NCBI GenBank assembly: GCA_964558275.1
Contig: CAZLDH010000158.1
Location: 1 to 5,661, forward strand
Length of the DNA: 5,661 nt
Reading direction: 5' to 3'
From: FW021-bin31 sp964558275
Lineage (GTDB): Bacteria; Bacteroidota; Bacteroidia; Chitinophagales; Chitinophagaceae
The notes under the pieces are model-generated. The model was given only the letters and a program-made list of their open reading frames with translations, was not told the origin of the DNA and did not search any database. The position numbers were made by a program, and so were the translations under genes. Each line of letters starts with the position of its first letter. The stretch's first letter is position 1. Of this stretch, positions 1 through 5,661 are shown piece after piece.

Positions 1-382
1 CATTCTCAGCAGCGTGTTTTAAAGCAGCTTTATAAGCATCAGAAGCATCATGATCTTCCAATAGGATATAAACCTGACCATTCGAACCTAAGATTCCTGC
101 CGGCAAGCCTTTTTTTAAACAACCTTCTGCACATTTTTTGTGAGATTGTCCCATAGCTCCATGATCCATATAACAGGACATGTCCAAGACCTCTCCGGTA
201 ATTGTTTGCGTTCCGGTTTTAGGCGTTTTAGTTTCTGTTTTAGCCGTTGTTTCTGTAGTAGTTGCCTCTGCGTTATTGTCTTTAGCAGAATTATTACTAC
301 TTGGCTGTGAACAAGATGCTACAGAAAAAGCAAAGAAAGCAACTGCGATAGCCGTTCCAAAAAACTTAGTTTTCATTTTCAT
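1..382 (-). CDS. Cys/His-rich lipoprotein of unknown function (3' end cut by window edge)
   Basis: Reading the minus strand from the ATG at 382 gives 127 residues with no stop before the edge, so the C-terminus is missing. Residues 1-24 form a lipoprotein signal: basic MKMKTK, a hydrophobic stretch, then the lipobox VASC with Cys24 as the acylation site. Residues 25-60 are a Ser/Asn/Thr/Lys/Glu linker typical of surface-tethered lipoproteins. From about residue 61 a compact domain begins (TGEVLDMSCYMDHG), with Cys70, His74, His81, Cys84 and Cys88, followed by GLPAGILGSNGQVYILLEDH. I recall similar domains in uncharacterised Bacteroidota proteins but cannot name a characterised family. The Cys/His spacing suggests metal or haem binding, which is inference. 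It is probably anchored in the envelope facing the periplasm. A second in-frame ATG at 376 is an equally usable start. A good promoter lies upstream at 486-518, and the gene is divergent from the haem-binding protein gene. Confidence 0.82.
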   Translation of the reverse strand, partial: MKMKTKFFGTAIAVAFFAFSVASCSQPSSNNSAKDNNAEATTTETTAKTETKTPKTGTQTITGEVLDMSCYMDHGAMGQSHKKCAEGCLKKGLPAGILGSNGQVYILLEDHDASDAYKAALKHAAEN

Positions 383-421
383 CAATTTTAAGATTTAGAT
401 ATTAATGCTTAAAGCGAATGT

Positions 422-433
422 ACAAAATTTTGT
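422..433. repeat. 12-bp perfect palindrome in the divergent spacer
   Basis: ACAAAATTTTGT is perfectly self-complementary. It sits in the predicted leader of the lipoprotein transcript, about 50 bp downstream of the inferred start site. It could be an operator half-site pair, but in DNA this AT-rich a 12-bp palindrome can arise by chance, and no second copy is visible in the window. Confidence 0.25.
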
Positions 434-485
434 TGATATATATAGATTGAGGTTAAGAAACTCTTTTATTATGACTTTTGTAAGA

Positions 486-518
486 CAAATTTAGTTTTTT
501 TGAGTAATTTAGCTGCAA
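486..518 (-). promoter_or_regulatory. Bacteroidota-type promoter of the lipoprotein gene
   Basis: On the minus strand there is TTG (518-516), a 22-bp spacer, then TAAATTTG (493-486), an exact match to the TAnnTTTG -7 element recognised by the primary sigma factor of this phylum. The spacing is at the long end of the accepted range. Transcription would start near position 480, giving a leader of about 100 nt before the ATG at 382. Confidence 0.55.
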
Positions 519-552
519 TCTACTTATTAATCATAAACTAAGCCTAGTTATT

Positions 553-1044
553 ATGAAGACTTGGAAAAGGATTATTTTAGCCATTATCGCTTTATTTTTA
601 ATCATTCAGTTACCTTTTTTTACACCAAAAAAAAATTTCACAGAAGAGGATACGCAGTCAGCTATGACTGATAAATATGAAGTCCCCATGAATATTCAGA
701 TGTATTTTTATGCCAGTTGTTTTGATTGTCATTCTAATTATACTCAGGAATATCCCTGGTATTATCATATTCAGCCGGTAAGTTGGTGGATGGATATGCA
801 TATAAAAAATGCGAAAAGGCATCTGAATTTTTCAGAATTTGGCAATTATTCTTTAAAAGAAGCAAGTCAAAAAATACATGAATTGAATGAAGTTATGACC
901 GATCATTCTATGCCGCTGGCGTCTTATTTATGGTTGCATGAAGATGCAAAATTTACACCTGAGCAATATGAGAAAGTGGCTCAATGGGCTAAAAAAATGC
1001 ATGAACAACTGGAAGCTAAAATAGATTCACTGGAAATGGATTAA
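553..1044 (+). CDS. Membrane-anchored haem-binding domain protein (single CxxCH)
   Basis: The 163-residue protein has an N-terminal membrane segment (about residues 5-23, after MKTWKR) that would act as an uncleaved anchor or signal, placing the rest in the periplasm. The core is a c-type haem site, Cys56-Phe-Asp-Cys59-His60, followed by SNYTQEYPWYYHIQPVSWW (61-79), the aromatic PWY...PVSW signature of the Bacteroidota haem-binding domain family (Haem_bd in Pfam, as I recall it). A later HSMPL (118-122) supplies Met120 as a likely distal ligand, and YLWLHEDAKFTPEQ matches the C-terminal part of that family. The length suits a single-domain member. Haem would be attached covalently to the two cysteines by cytochrome c maturation. 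Its redox partner is unknown. No Shine-Dalgarno precedes the ATG, which is normal for the phylum. The corA gene follows 76 bp downstream on the same strand, possibly read through. Confidence 0.88.
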   Translation: MKTWKRIILAIIALFLIIQLPFFTPKKNFTEEDTQSAMTDKYEVPMNIQMYFYASCFDCHSNYTQEYPWYYHIQPVSWWMDMHIKNAKRHLNFSEFGNYSLKEASQKIHELNEVMTDHSMPLASYLWLHEDAKFTPEQYEKVAQWAKKMHEQLEAKIDSLEMD

Positions 1045-1120
1045 TGCACAGTATAATTCCGGCATCAGACATATTGTTTTCTGCGTTATTCTTTTTATTT
1101 TTACTTTAAAGTTTCATCTT

Positions 1121-2191
1121 ATGCCGGATAAAAAGAAGCTGTCTCCAAGAGAAAGAAAACGGGGGCTTCCGCCCGGGAGTCTGGTATATACCGGAGATTC
1201 CCAAAATCTTAAAACAAGGTTTATATTACATCAATATGATGAATCGAATTATGAATTTTATGAAGAATCAGCACTGGGTAGCGCAATCAAAAGGATTAAC
1301 AGAAATGAAAAATCCTGGTTACAGGTCGTAGGGATTAATAATATAGAACATTTCAAAAACCTGGGACAGATATTCCATATAAGTCCACTTGTATTGGAAG
1401 ATATTCTGGATGTTTCTCACCGACCGAAATGCAATGTTTTTAATGACTATATTTTTTTTACGTTAAAATCGTTATCCAGATCAGCGAAGGAAGATGATTT
1501 GCTTCAATATCATCAAATTAGTTTTATTTTAACTGATAAATTATTAATTTCCTTTCAGGAAGACGAAGAAAAGTGGTTGGCGGATTTCATTCTCCGACTC
1601 AATCAAAAAGTTTCCACCTTAAGAGAAAAATCTATTGATTATCTTTTCTATCGTATGCTGGATACTATTGTGGATTATTACTTGGTGGAATTAGAAAACC
1701 TAGAAGAACAAATTGAAGATTTAGAATTAAAGATAAATGATAAAATTGAAGATGAAGATATTCTGAATATACAACAGTTAAAAAGAGATCTGATTACTTT
1801 ACGTAAAAATATCTCCCCTCTTCGCGGGGCTATATCTGTAGTCAAAAAAGAAGACCGTTTTCTCACAGAAACAGTGATACATAACTTGTCGGATGTTTAT
1901 GAGCATACTATTCATATTATTGAGACCATTGAGACCTATAGAGATTTGAGTTCGGCACTTATGGACTTATACATGACGGGAGCCAGTAACAAAATGAATG
2001 AAATCATGAAAGTACTCACCATTATCTCTACCATCTTTATCCCGCTTACTTTTATTGCCGGTGTTTATGGAATGAATTTTCAATATATGCCCGAACTCGA
2101 CTGGGACTGGGCATACCCTGCTACAATGTTTCTAATGGTACTTATTGCACTGGCAATGATTATTTATTTTAGAAAAAAGAAATGGTTGTAG
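1121..2191 (+). CDS. corA: CorA-family magnesium/cobalt transporter
   Basis: This 356-residue protein is a CorA-type channel, a homopentamer of the inner membrane that admits Mg2+ (and Co2+ or Ni2+) down the membrane potential. A basic N-terminal tail (1-20) leads into the cytoplasmic domain, with the family block SPLVLEDILDVSHRPKCNVFNDY (88-110). A long charged helical region follows, about 185-300, rich in Glu/Lys and corresponding to the stalk helix. The first membrane helix is about 294-316 and ends in the diagnostic Gly317-Met-Asn319 selectivity motif (YGMNF). The periplasmic loop contains MPEL (323-326), and a second helix (about 331-350) ends with the basic tail RKKKWL. Length and both helices are intact. 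The start is supported by the family-like KRGLPPGSLVYTG just inside the N-terminus. No clear TAnnTTTG promoter lies in the 76-bp gap upstream, so it may be co-transcribed with the haem-binding gene. No Mg2+-sensing leader is evident. Confidence 0.96.
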   Translation: MPDKKKLSPRERKRGLPPGSLVYTGDSQNLKTRFILHQYDESNYEFYEESALGSAIKRINRNEKSWLQVVGINNIEHFKNLGQIFHISPLVLEDILDVSHRPKCNVFNDYIFFTLKSLSRSAKEDDLLQYHQISFILTDKLLISFQEDEEKWLADFILRLNQKVSTLREKSIDYLFYRMLDTIVDYYLVELENLEEQIEDLELKINDKIEDEDILNIQQLKRDLITLRKNISPLRGAISVVKKEDRFLTETVIHNLSDVYEHTIHIIETIETYRDLSSALMDLYMTGASNKMNEIMKVLTIISTIFIPLTFIAGVYGMNFQYMPELDWDWAYPATMFLMVLIALAMIIYFRKKKWL

Positions 2192-2192
2192 A

Positions 2193-2211
2193 ACATTGCG
2201 TGTTGCAATGT
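2193..2211. repeat. Short hairpin immediately after the corA stop
   Basis: ACATTGC (2193-2199) and GCAATGT (2205-2211) pair perfectly around a 5-base loop, starting 2 bases after the corA stop codon. No U-run follows directly on either strand, so it is not a classical terminator alone. It may protect the corA mRNA 3' end or act with the hairpin at 2219-2249. Confidence 0.45.
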
Positions 2212-2218
2212 AACGGCT

Positions 2219-2263
2219 TTACAGTCCCACTCAATTATAAAGGCTGTAATATTATAATTTTTT
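2219..2263 (+). terminator. Probable terminator of corA
   Basis: TTACAG (2219-2224) pairs with CTGTAA (2244-2249). CC (2226-2227) and GG (2242-2243) extend the stem past a one-base bulge. A run of six T (2258-2263) follows 8 bases after the stem, which is further than in a strong intrinsic terminator. It lies between convergent genes, where a terminator is expected. The stem also forms on the minus strand, downstream of lrgB, but without a U-run there. Confidence 0.4.
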
Positions 2264-2293
2264 ATCCTAAATTTATCTTTTTTCTGTTATCAA

Positions 2294-2959
2294 TTAGTGA
2301 AAAATAGACCAAATCAAGGGAGCAGTAAAAACTGTTATAACCCCATTAAGTGTCATAGCCAAGCCACTAAAAGTTCCTGTAGATTCACTTATCTCTACCG
2401 CTCGTGCGGTACCAATTCCATGACTACTCTGGCCAAGTGCTAAGCCTTTAGCAGGATCCCAGTCCACTTTAAACCATCGGAGGATATAGGGGCTGACAAG
2501 GTTACCAAACAAGCCAACGCCTATAACAACAACGGAGGTAATGGAAGGGTTTCCTTCTAATGGTTTTACAACCTCTATGGCTATAGGAGTGGTTATTCCT
2601 AATGGAAGAAGGGAGGCTGATAACTTTGTTGGAAGATCTAAAATCCCTGTCAAGACTACTACAGATAGCGCACTAATACAACTGCTACATAGTATGGTGA
2701 GCAACAAGGACTTAAAGTGAGATCGAATGATTGGAAGCTGTTTGTACAACAGCACTCCCAGAGATACTACAGCAGGCCCCAGCATGAATGTAATACTTCG
2801 ATTTTCCAAAAAATACCGGTCAAAAGATAGAGGGGTAAGAGAAATAATCAAAATCCCTCCCACAACAGCAAAAAAGACCGGGATAAAAATTATGCAACGG
2901 AACTTTTTATATAAAACCTTAGCTAATAAAAATAGAGCGAGGGTTATTAAGCTACTCAT
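2294..2959 (-). CDS. lrgB: LrgB-family membrane protein
   Basis: This 221-residue polytopic inner-membrane protein is the large partner of the LrgA/LrgB (CidA/CidB) pair. Several hydrophobic segments cover most of it. Family signatures visible in order are MLGPAVVSLGVLLYKQ (59-74), PLGITTPIAIEV (119-130), GLFGNLVSPYIL (149-160), GLALGQSSHGIGTARAVE (172-189) and GTFSGLAMTLNGVITVFTAPL (195-215). The length is near the usual 220-240. LrgAB-type pairs were first described as modulators of murein hydrolase activity and cell death in Staphylococcus. Relatives transport small carboxylates, such as pyruvate in Bacillus and glycolate/glycerate in chloroplasts. The substrate here cannot be told from sequence, and a transport role is my preferred inference. 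Its ATG overlaps the end of lrgA by 8 bp, which implies translational coupling. Confidence 0.95.
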   Translation of the reverse strand: MSSLITLALFLLAKVLYKKFRCIIFIPVFFAVVGGILIISLTPLSFDRYFLENRSITFMLGPAVVSLGVLLYKQLPIIRSHFKSLLLTILCSSCISALSVVVLTGILDLPTKLSASLLPLGITTPIAIEVVKPLEGNPSITSVVVIGVGLFGNLVSPYILRWFKVDWDPAKGLALGQSSHGIGTARAVEISESTGTFSGLAMTLNGVITVFTAPLIWSIFH

Positions 2960-3344
2960 GAGAAGATTTAGATTTGATATAAGTAAATAACTTTCCGGTT
3001 ATTAACAACACCATGACTGTAGTTATACTAACCACAAGGAGAATTTTCCATCCGAAAGCCAGCGTCGTATCATCAATACTAATGATTCCGATGCCGTAGG
3101 GAACATAAAAAAGACTCATAAAGCTTAATAGGAACTTTGCTGCATCATCTACCCATTTTAATGGAACCCAACCCAATACTAATAAGGTGGATATTAAAAT
3201 CAAACCAATCACGGAACCAGGCAATGGAAAAGGGATAAAGGGCGATAGCCAGTTACCTATCAAATTTAAAGATATCAATAAAACAATTCCGAATAGAAAG
3301 CGAATGAGGCGTTTTTGGAAACGCTTATCGAGTAGAAGCTTCAT
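2952..3344 (-). CDS. lrgA: LrgA/CidA-family membrane protein
   Basis: From the ATG at 3344 the protein has 130 residues and about four membrane segments, as expected for this small holin-like family. The signature FPLPGSVIGLILISTLLVLG lies at about residues 39-58, followed by a conserved block AAKFLLSFMSLFYVPYGIGI (68-87). A last hydrophobic helix ends in a Lys/Ser tail. The reading frame also opens at a TTG at 3356, giving four more residues (MHAL). I prefer the ATG because the predicted promoter at 3367-3395 would leave almost no leader before the TTG but about 16 nt before the ATG, and because MKLLLDKRFQKR is a natural basic start. It works with LrgB as a two-component membrane complex and is the first gene of the pair. 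No LytS/LytR or LysR regulator, the usual controllers in Firmicutes, is adjacent. Confidence 0.92.
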   Translation of the reverse strand: MKLLLDKRFQKRLIRFLFGIVLLISLNLIGNWLSPFIPFPLPGSVIGLILISTLLVLGWVPLKWVDDAAKFLLSFMSLFYVPYGIGIISIDDTTLAFGWKILLVVSITTVMVLLITGKLFTYIKSKSSHE

Positions 3345-3366
3345 TAACGCATGCAATTTTTATTAT

Positions 3367-3395
3367 CAAAATTAGTTCTTCTATAAAAACACAAA
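3367..3395 (-). promoter_or_regulatory. Promoter of lrgAB
   Basis: The minus strand reads TTTG (3395-3392), 17 bp, TAATTTTG (3374-3367), matching the phylum's -33 TTTG and -7 TAnnTTTG elements. Transcription would start near 3361, about 16 nt before the lrgA ATG at 3344. The geometry is identical to the promoter at 4008-4036. Confidence 0.6.
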
Positions 3396-3455
3396 GTAAA
3401 AAATCCTAACAATCTTACCCCGGTTTCCTTCAGAGTAGGCAAAAAGCAAAAGTAC

Positions 3456-3472
3456 AAAAACTGGAAACAGCT
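3456..3472 (-). terminator. Weak candidate terminator after the DUF456 gene
   Basis: On the minus strand AGCTG (3472-3468) and CAGTT (3463-3459) can form a 5-bp stem, one pair being G-U, around the loop TTTC. The T-run at 3460-3456 begins inside the distal arm and follows it directly. The stem starts 12 bases past the stop codon of the DUF456 gene. It is short and would be weak, but its position between two minus-strand units suits a terminator. Confidence 0.25.
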
Positions 3473-3483
3473 GTAACTTTCTT

Positions 3484-3978
3484 TTAAAAAATAAGATCTT
3501 TAAAAGCCCATACTTTATAAATATAAAGTCCTAAGAATACTAGCGTAGCGACAAAATTAATAAAGGTACTCGCCAGAAAACCAATAAAGGATCCGAAGGC
3601 AGCTTTGACCGCTTTATCGGATTGGGTTCTATTGAAAACAATCTCTCCAATTAAAGCTCCAATAAAAGGTCCCAGCAAAATTCCAAAAGGGAAAAAAAGT
3701 CCAACGATTAGCCCGATGGTCGTCCCAATAGCTCCGGCTCTGCTGCCACCAAATCTTTTCGTTCCCTGAGCCGGAATAACGTAATCCAGTATAAGTAATA
3801 ATATAGTCACCGCTAGCGTAATGCCGAGCAAAACAAAGTTTATTGGAACTTGAGGTATGAAATAAAATAATAACAAACCTACCCAACTTATTGGTAACCC
3901 GGGGATAACAGGAATAATACTTCCTATTATCCCTACTATACAAAGTGCCAAACCTAATAATACCAGAATTAGCTCCAT
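3484..3978 (-). CDS. DUF456-family membrane protein
   Basis: This 164-residue protein is almost wholly hydrophobic and glycine-rich, with about four or five membrane segments. Family features are the N-terminal PVIPGLPISWVGLLL (23-37), a polar central loop DYVIPAQGTKRFGGSRAGAIGT (65-86) and a second glycine-patterned half GLIVGLFFPFGILLGPFIGALIGE (89-112). The GxxxG-like spacing suggests tight helix packing. DUF456 proteins are widespread in bacteria and have no established function, so I do not assign one. The length is usual for the family. The ATG at 3978 is well placed about 23 nt after the predicted start of transcription from the promoter at 4008-4036. It is on the same strand as proS but 172 bp away with its own promoter, so probably monocistronic. 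Confidence 0.9.
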   Translation of the reverse strand: MELILVLLGLALCIVGIIGSIIPVIPGLPISWVGLLLFYFIPQVPINFVLLGITLAVTILLLILDYVIPAQGTKRFGGSRAGAIGTTIGLIVGLFFPFGILLGPFIGALIGEIVFNRTQSDKAVKAAFGSFIGFLASTFINFVATLVFLGLYIYKVWAFKDLIF

Positions 3979-4007
3979 TCTTTAATTGAATTGTAGTTCT
4001 AAAAGTA

Positions 4008-4036
4008 CAAAAGTAGGATTAATACGAAAGGGCAAA
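4008..4036 (-). promoter_or_regulatory. Promoter of the DUF456 gene
   Basis: The minus strand reads TTTG (4036-4033), 17 bp, TACTTTTG (4015-4008). Both elements match the primary-sigma consensus of Bacteroidota, and the predicted start site near 4001 leaves a leader of about 23 nt. Identical spacing at the lrgAB promoter supports both calls. Confidence 0.6.
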
Positions 4037-4060
4037 TAATACAGACGGATTTTGGATAAA

Positions 4061-4118
4061 GCTATATCGTTCTGTTTATTTGGATTCCTTCGGCATTATA
4101 AGCAAGGTGATATATAGC
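4061..4118. repeat. Inverted repeat in the proS-DUF456 spacer
   Basis: GCTATAT (4061-4067) is the exact complement of ATATAGC (4112-4118). Between them CCTT (4087-4090) and AAGG (4104-4107) can pair as an inner stem. It lies 33 bases past the proS stop codon and upstream of the DUF456 promoter. No U-run follows, so it could shape the proS mRNA 3' end or be chance. The long loop makes the outer stem uncertain. Confidence 0.25.
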
Positions 4119-4150
4119 GCCCTAAGACGAAGAAAATAGCGAAATTTTAC

Positions 4151-5626
4151 TTAATAGGCTCTGGCAAACAAGACTCTTTCCTTTGATGGTTTGCCGGAAA
4201 ATATACATTTCCCTTCTTCCTGAGGGTTATCCAAAGGAATACATCTGATTGTTGCTTTGGTCAATTCTTTAATCTTTTGTTCCGTTTCAGCTGTACCATC
4301 CCAATGGGCCGAAATAAATCCGCCTTTTTGATCCAAAACCTTCTTAAATGTATCAAAGTCATCTACTGCCGTAATATGTTCATCCCGGAATGCTTTTGCT
4401 TTTTCAAACATATCAGTTTGAATGGTGTCCAATAAATTTTGAACACGTGCTACCAAACCTTCCATGGGATAACGTTCCTTTCTCTCCTTATCTCTACGAC
4501 TCACCTCTACCTGCTCATTTTCTATATCTCTGGGACCTATCGCCAGTCTAACAGGTACTCCTTTTTTCTCATGTTCTGCAAATTTCCAGCCCGGACGGGT
4601 AGTATCATCATCATCGTATTTTACTCTTATTCCGGCTTTTCTTAATTCAGACAACCAAAGCCTTGTTTTTTTATCAATGGCCTCTTTTTGTTCTTCATTT
4701 CTGTAGATAGGAACGATAACCACTTGAATAGGAGCAATTTTGGGGGGTAATACCAATCCATTGTCATCCCCATGAGCCATCACCAAACCACCCACAAGAC
4801 GGGTAGACACCCCCCAGGAGGAAGCCCAAACATATTCCTGTTTGTTCTCTTTATTGGCAAATTGAACGCCAAAAGCTTTGGCAAAATTTTGACCTAAGAA
4901 ATGAGATGTTCCTGCCTGCAGCGCTTTTCCATCCTGCATAAGTGCTTCAATACAATACGTATTTACAGCTCCGGCAAAGCGTTCGGAAGCTGTTTTAACC
5001 CCTTTAATTACAGGTAAAGCCATATATTTTTCCGCAAAATCTGCATAAACATCCAATATCTGTTGGGTTTCTTCAATAGCTTCTTCCGATGTAGCATGCG
5101 CCGTATGCCCTTCTTGCCATAAAAACTCAGAGGTCCGCAGAAATAAACGAGTTCTCATCTCCCACCTGACCACATTTCCCCACTGATTTATTTTTAATGG
5201 TAAATCCCTGTAAGATTTTATCCATTTTTTATAACTATTCCAAATGATGGTTTCCGAGGTCGGACGAATAATTAATTCTTCTTCTAATTTTGCTTCAGGA
5301 TCAACTTTAAGTACATCTCCTTCTTCACTGTTTTTCAGTCTATAATGAGTAACTACAGCACATTCTTTTGCAAAGCCTTCTACATGTTCTGCTTCTTTGT
5401 TTAAAAAGCTTTTGGGAATCAACAATGGGAAGTAAGCATTTTGATGACCGGTTTCTTTAAATTTTTTATCTAAAGCCTCTTTCATATTTTCCCATAAAGC
5501 ATAACCGTGAGGTTTAATGACCATAGCTCCTCTAACAGGAGTGTAATCGGCTAATTCCCCTTTGATAATCAAGTCATTATACCATTGTGCATAATCTTTC
5601 GAGCGCGCTGTTATTTGTTTATTCAT
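4151..5626 (-). CDS. proS: Prolyl-tRNA synthetase, archaeal/eukaryotic type
   Basis: This complete 491-residue cytoplasmic class II enzyme charges tRNA-Pro with proline. Motif 1 is PVRGAMVIKPHGYALWENMK (30-49). The RPTSET block (121-126) is part of the ATP and proline site. Motif 2 spans NVVRWEMRTRLFLRTSEFLWQEGHTAHAT (151-179). Motif 3 includes WGVSTRLVGGLVMAHGDDNG (271-290) with Arg276 as the conserved ATP-binding arginine. The anticodon-binding domain begins near QVVIVPIYRN (301-310). The protein lacks the inserted editing domain of the roughly 570-residue bacterial type, and its length and C-terminal extension fit the type 3 (ProS3) form common in Bacteroidota. The extension ends in RVLFARAY, with the family's C-terminal Tyr. 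In it only Cys462 and Cys474 remain of the usual zinc-binding cysteines. The ATG at 5626 has an AT-rich leader and no Shine-Dalgarno. Its promoter probably lies beyond the right edge. Confidence 0.98.
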   Translation of the reverse strand: MNKQITARSKDYAQWYNDLIIKGELADYTPVRGAMVIKPHGYALWENMKEALDKKFKETGHQNAYFPLLIPKSFLNKEAEHVEGFAKECAVVTHYRLKNSEEGDVLKVDPEAKLEEELIIRPTSETIIWNSYKKWIKSYRDLPLKINQWGNVVRWEMRTRLFLRTSEFLWQEGHTAHATSEEAIEETQQILDVYADFAEKYMALPVIKGVKTASERFAGAVNTYCIEALMQDGKALQAGTSHFLGQNFAKAFGVQFANKENKQEYVWASSWGVSTRLVGGLVMAHGDDNGLVLPPKIAPIQVVIVPIYRNEEQKEAIDKKTRLWLSELRKAGIRVKYDDDDTTRPGWKFAEHEKKGVPVRLAIGPRDIENEQVEVSRRDKERKERYPMEGLVARVQNLLDTIQTDMFEKAKAFRDEHITAVDDFDTFKKVLDQKGGFISAHWDGTAETEQKIKELTKATIRCIPLDNPQEEGKCIFSGKPSKERVLFARAY

Positions 5627-5661
5627 TATATAAAATTACTTTCAAATGATAGGGATGTAAG

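Noticed and set aside
180..398. A plus-strand open frame of 72 codons rich in Val, Leu and Ser.
   Set aside because: It is the complement of the lipoprotein gene. Its apparent hydrophobicity comes from the Thr/Glu/Lys linker read on the other strand.
447..512. Possible plus-strand promoters for the haem-binding gene (TTG 447-449 with GACTTTTG 473-480, or TTG 478-480 with TAATTTAG 505-512).
   Set aside because: Each has a mismatch in the -7 element and a spacer of 23 or 24 bp, and both overlap or face the better minus-strand promoter. Not strong enough to list.
1045..1120. A possible Mg2+ riboswitch or leader upstream of corA.
   Set aside because: Only 76 bp are available, they are mostly T-rich, and no hairpins or known leader elements are visible.
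3447..3454. A second minus-strand TACTTTTG upstream of lrgA.
   Set aside because: No TTG lies 17-23 bp upstream of it, whereas the site at 3367-3395 has both elements and a better distance to the start codon.
3629..3943. A minus-strand open frame of 104 codons inside the DUF456 gene.
   Set aside because: It lies in another frame of a well-supported family gene, and its Ser/Trp/Tyr-rich translation resembles no protein family.
5643..5651. TATCATTTG on the minus strand just upstream of proS as a -7 element.
   Set aside because: It has one extra base relative to TAnnTTTG, and the -33 region lies outside the window.

Overview
The window looks like an ordinary stretch of chromosome from an AT-rich Bacteroidota bacterium, most likely Flavobacteriia-like. 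The evidence is the pairing of a Bacteroidota-type haem-binding CxxCH protein with an archaeal/eukaryotic-type prolyl-tRNA synthetase, start codons with AT-rich leaders and no Shine-Dalgarno sequence, and promoters of the TTG/TAnnTTTG class used by the primary sigma factor of this phylum. I see no mobile element, CRISPR array, tRNA, rRNA or pseudogene. The assignment rests on reading the sequence, not on a search.

Layout from left to right. A minus-strand lipoprotein gene (382 to beyond the left edge) carries a small uncharacterised Cys/His-rich domain and has a well-formed promoter. Across a 170-bp divergent spacer lie two plus-strand genes, a membrane-anchored haem-binding protein with one CxxCH motif (553-1044) and a CorA-family divalent-cation transporter (1121-2191). 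A convergent spacer (2192-2293) holds two hairpins. The remaining genes are all on the minus strand: lrgB and lrgA overlapping by 8 bp (transcribed lrgA then lrgB), a DUF456-family membrane protein (3484-3978), and complete proS (4151-5626).

The genes do not form one pathway. Most encode envelope proteins (lipoprotein, haem protein, CorA, LrgA, LrgB, DUF456) next to one translation housekeeping gene. The real functional unit is lrgAB, a two-protein membrane complex. The lrgA and DUF456 genes each have a promoter with the same geometry, TTTG, 17 bp, TAnnTTTG, so they are probably separate transcription units rather than part of a proS operon.

I found no convincing undescribed multi-gene system. 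The points most worth a second look are the Cys/His lipoprotein domain next to a haem protein, the matched promoters, the start codon of lrgA and the apparently reduced zinc site at the C-terminus of ProRS.
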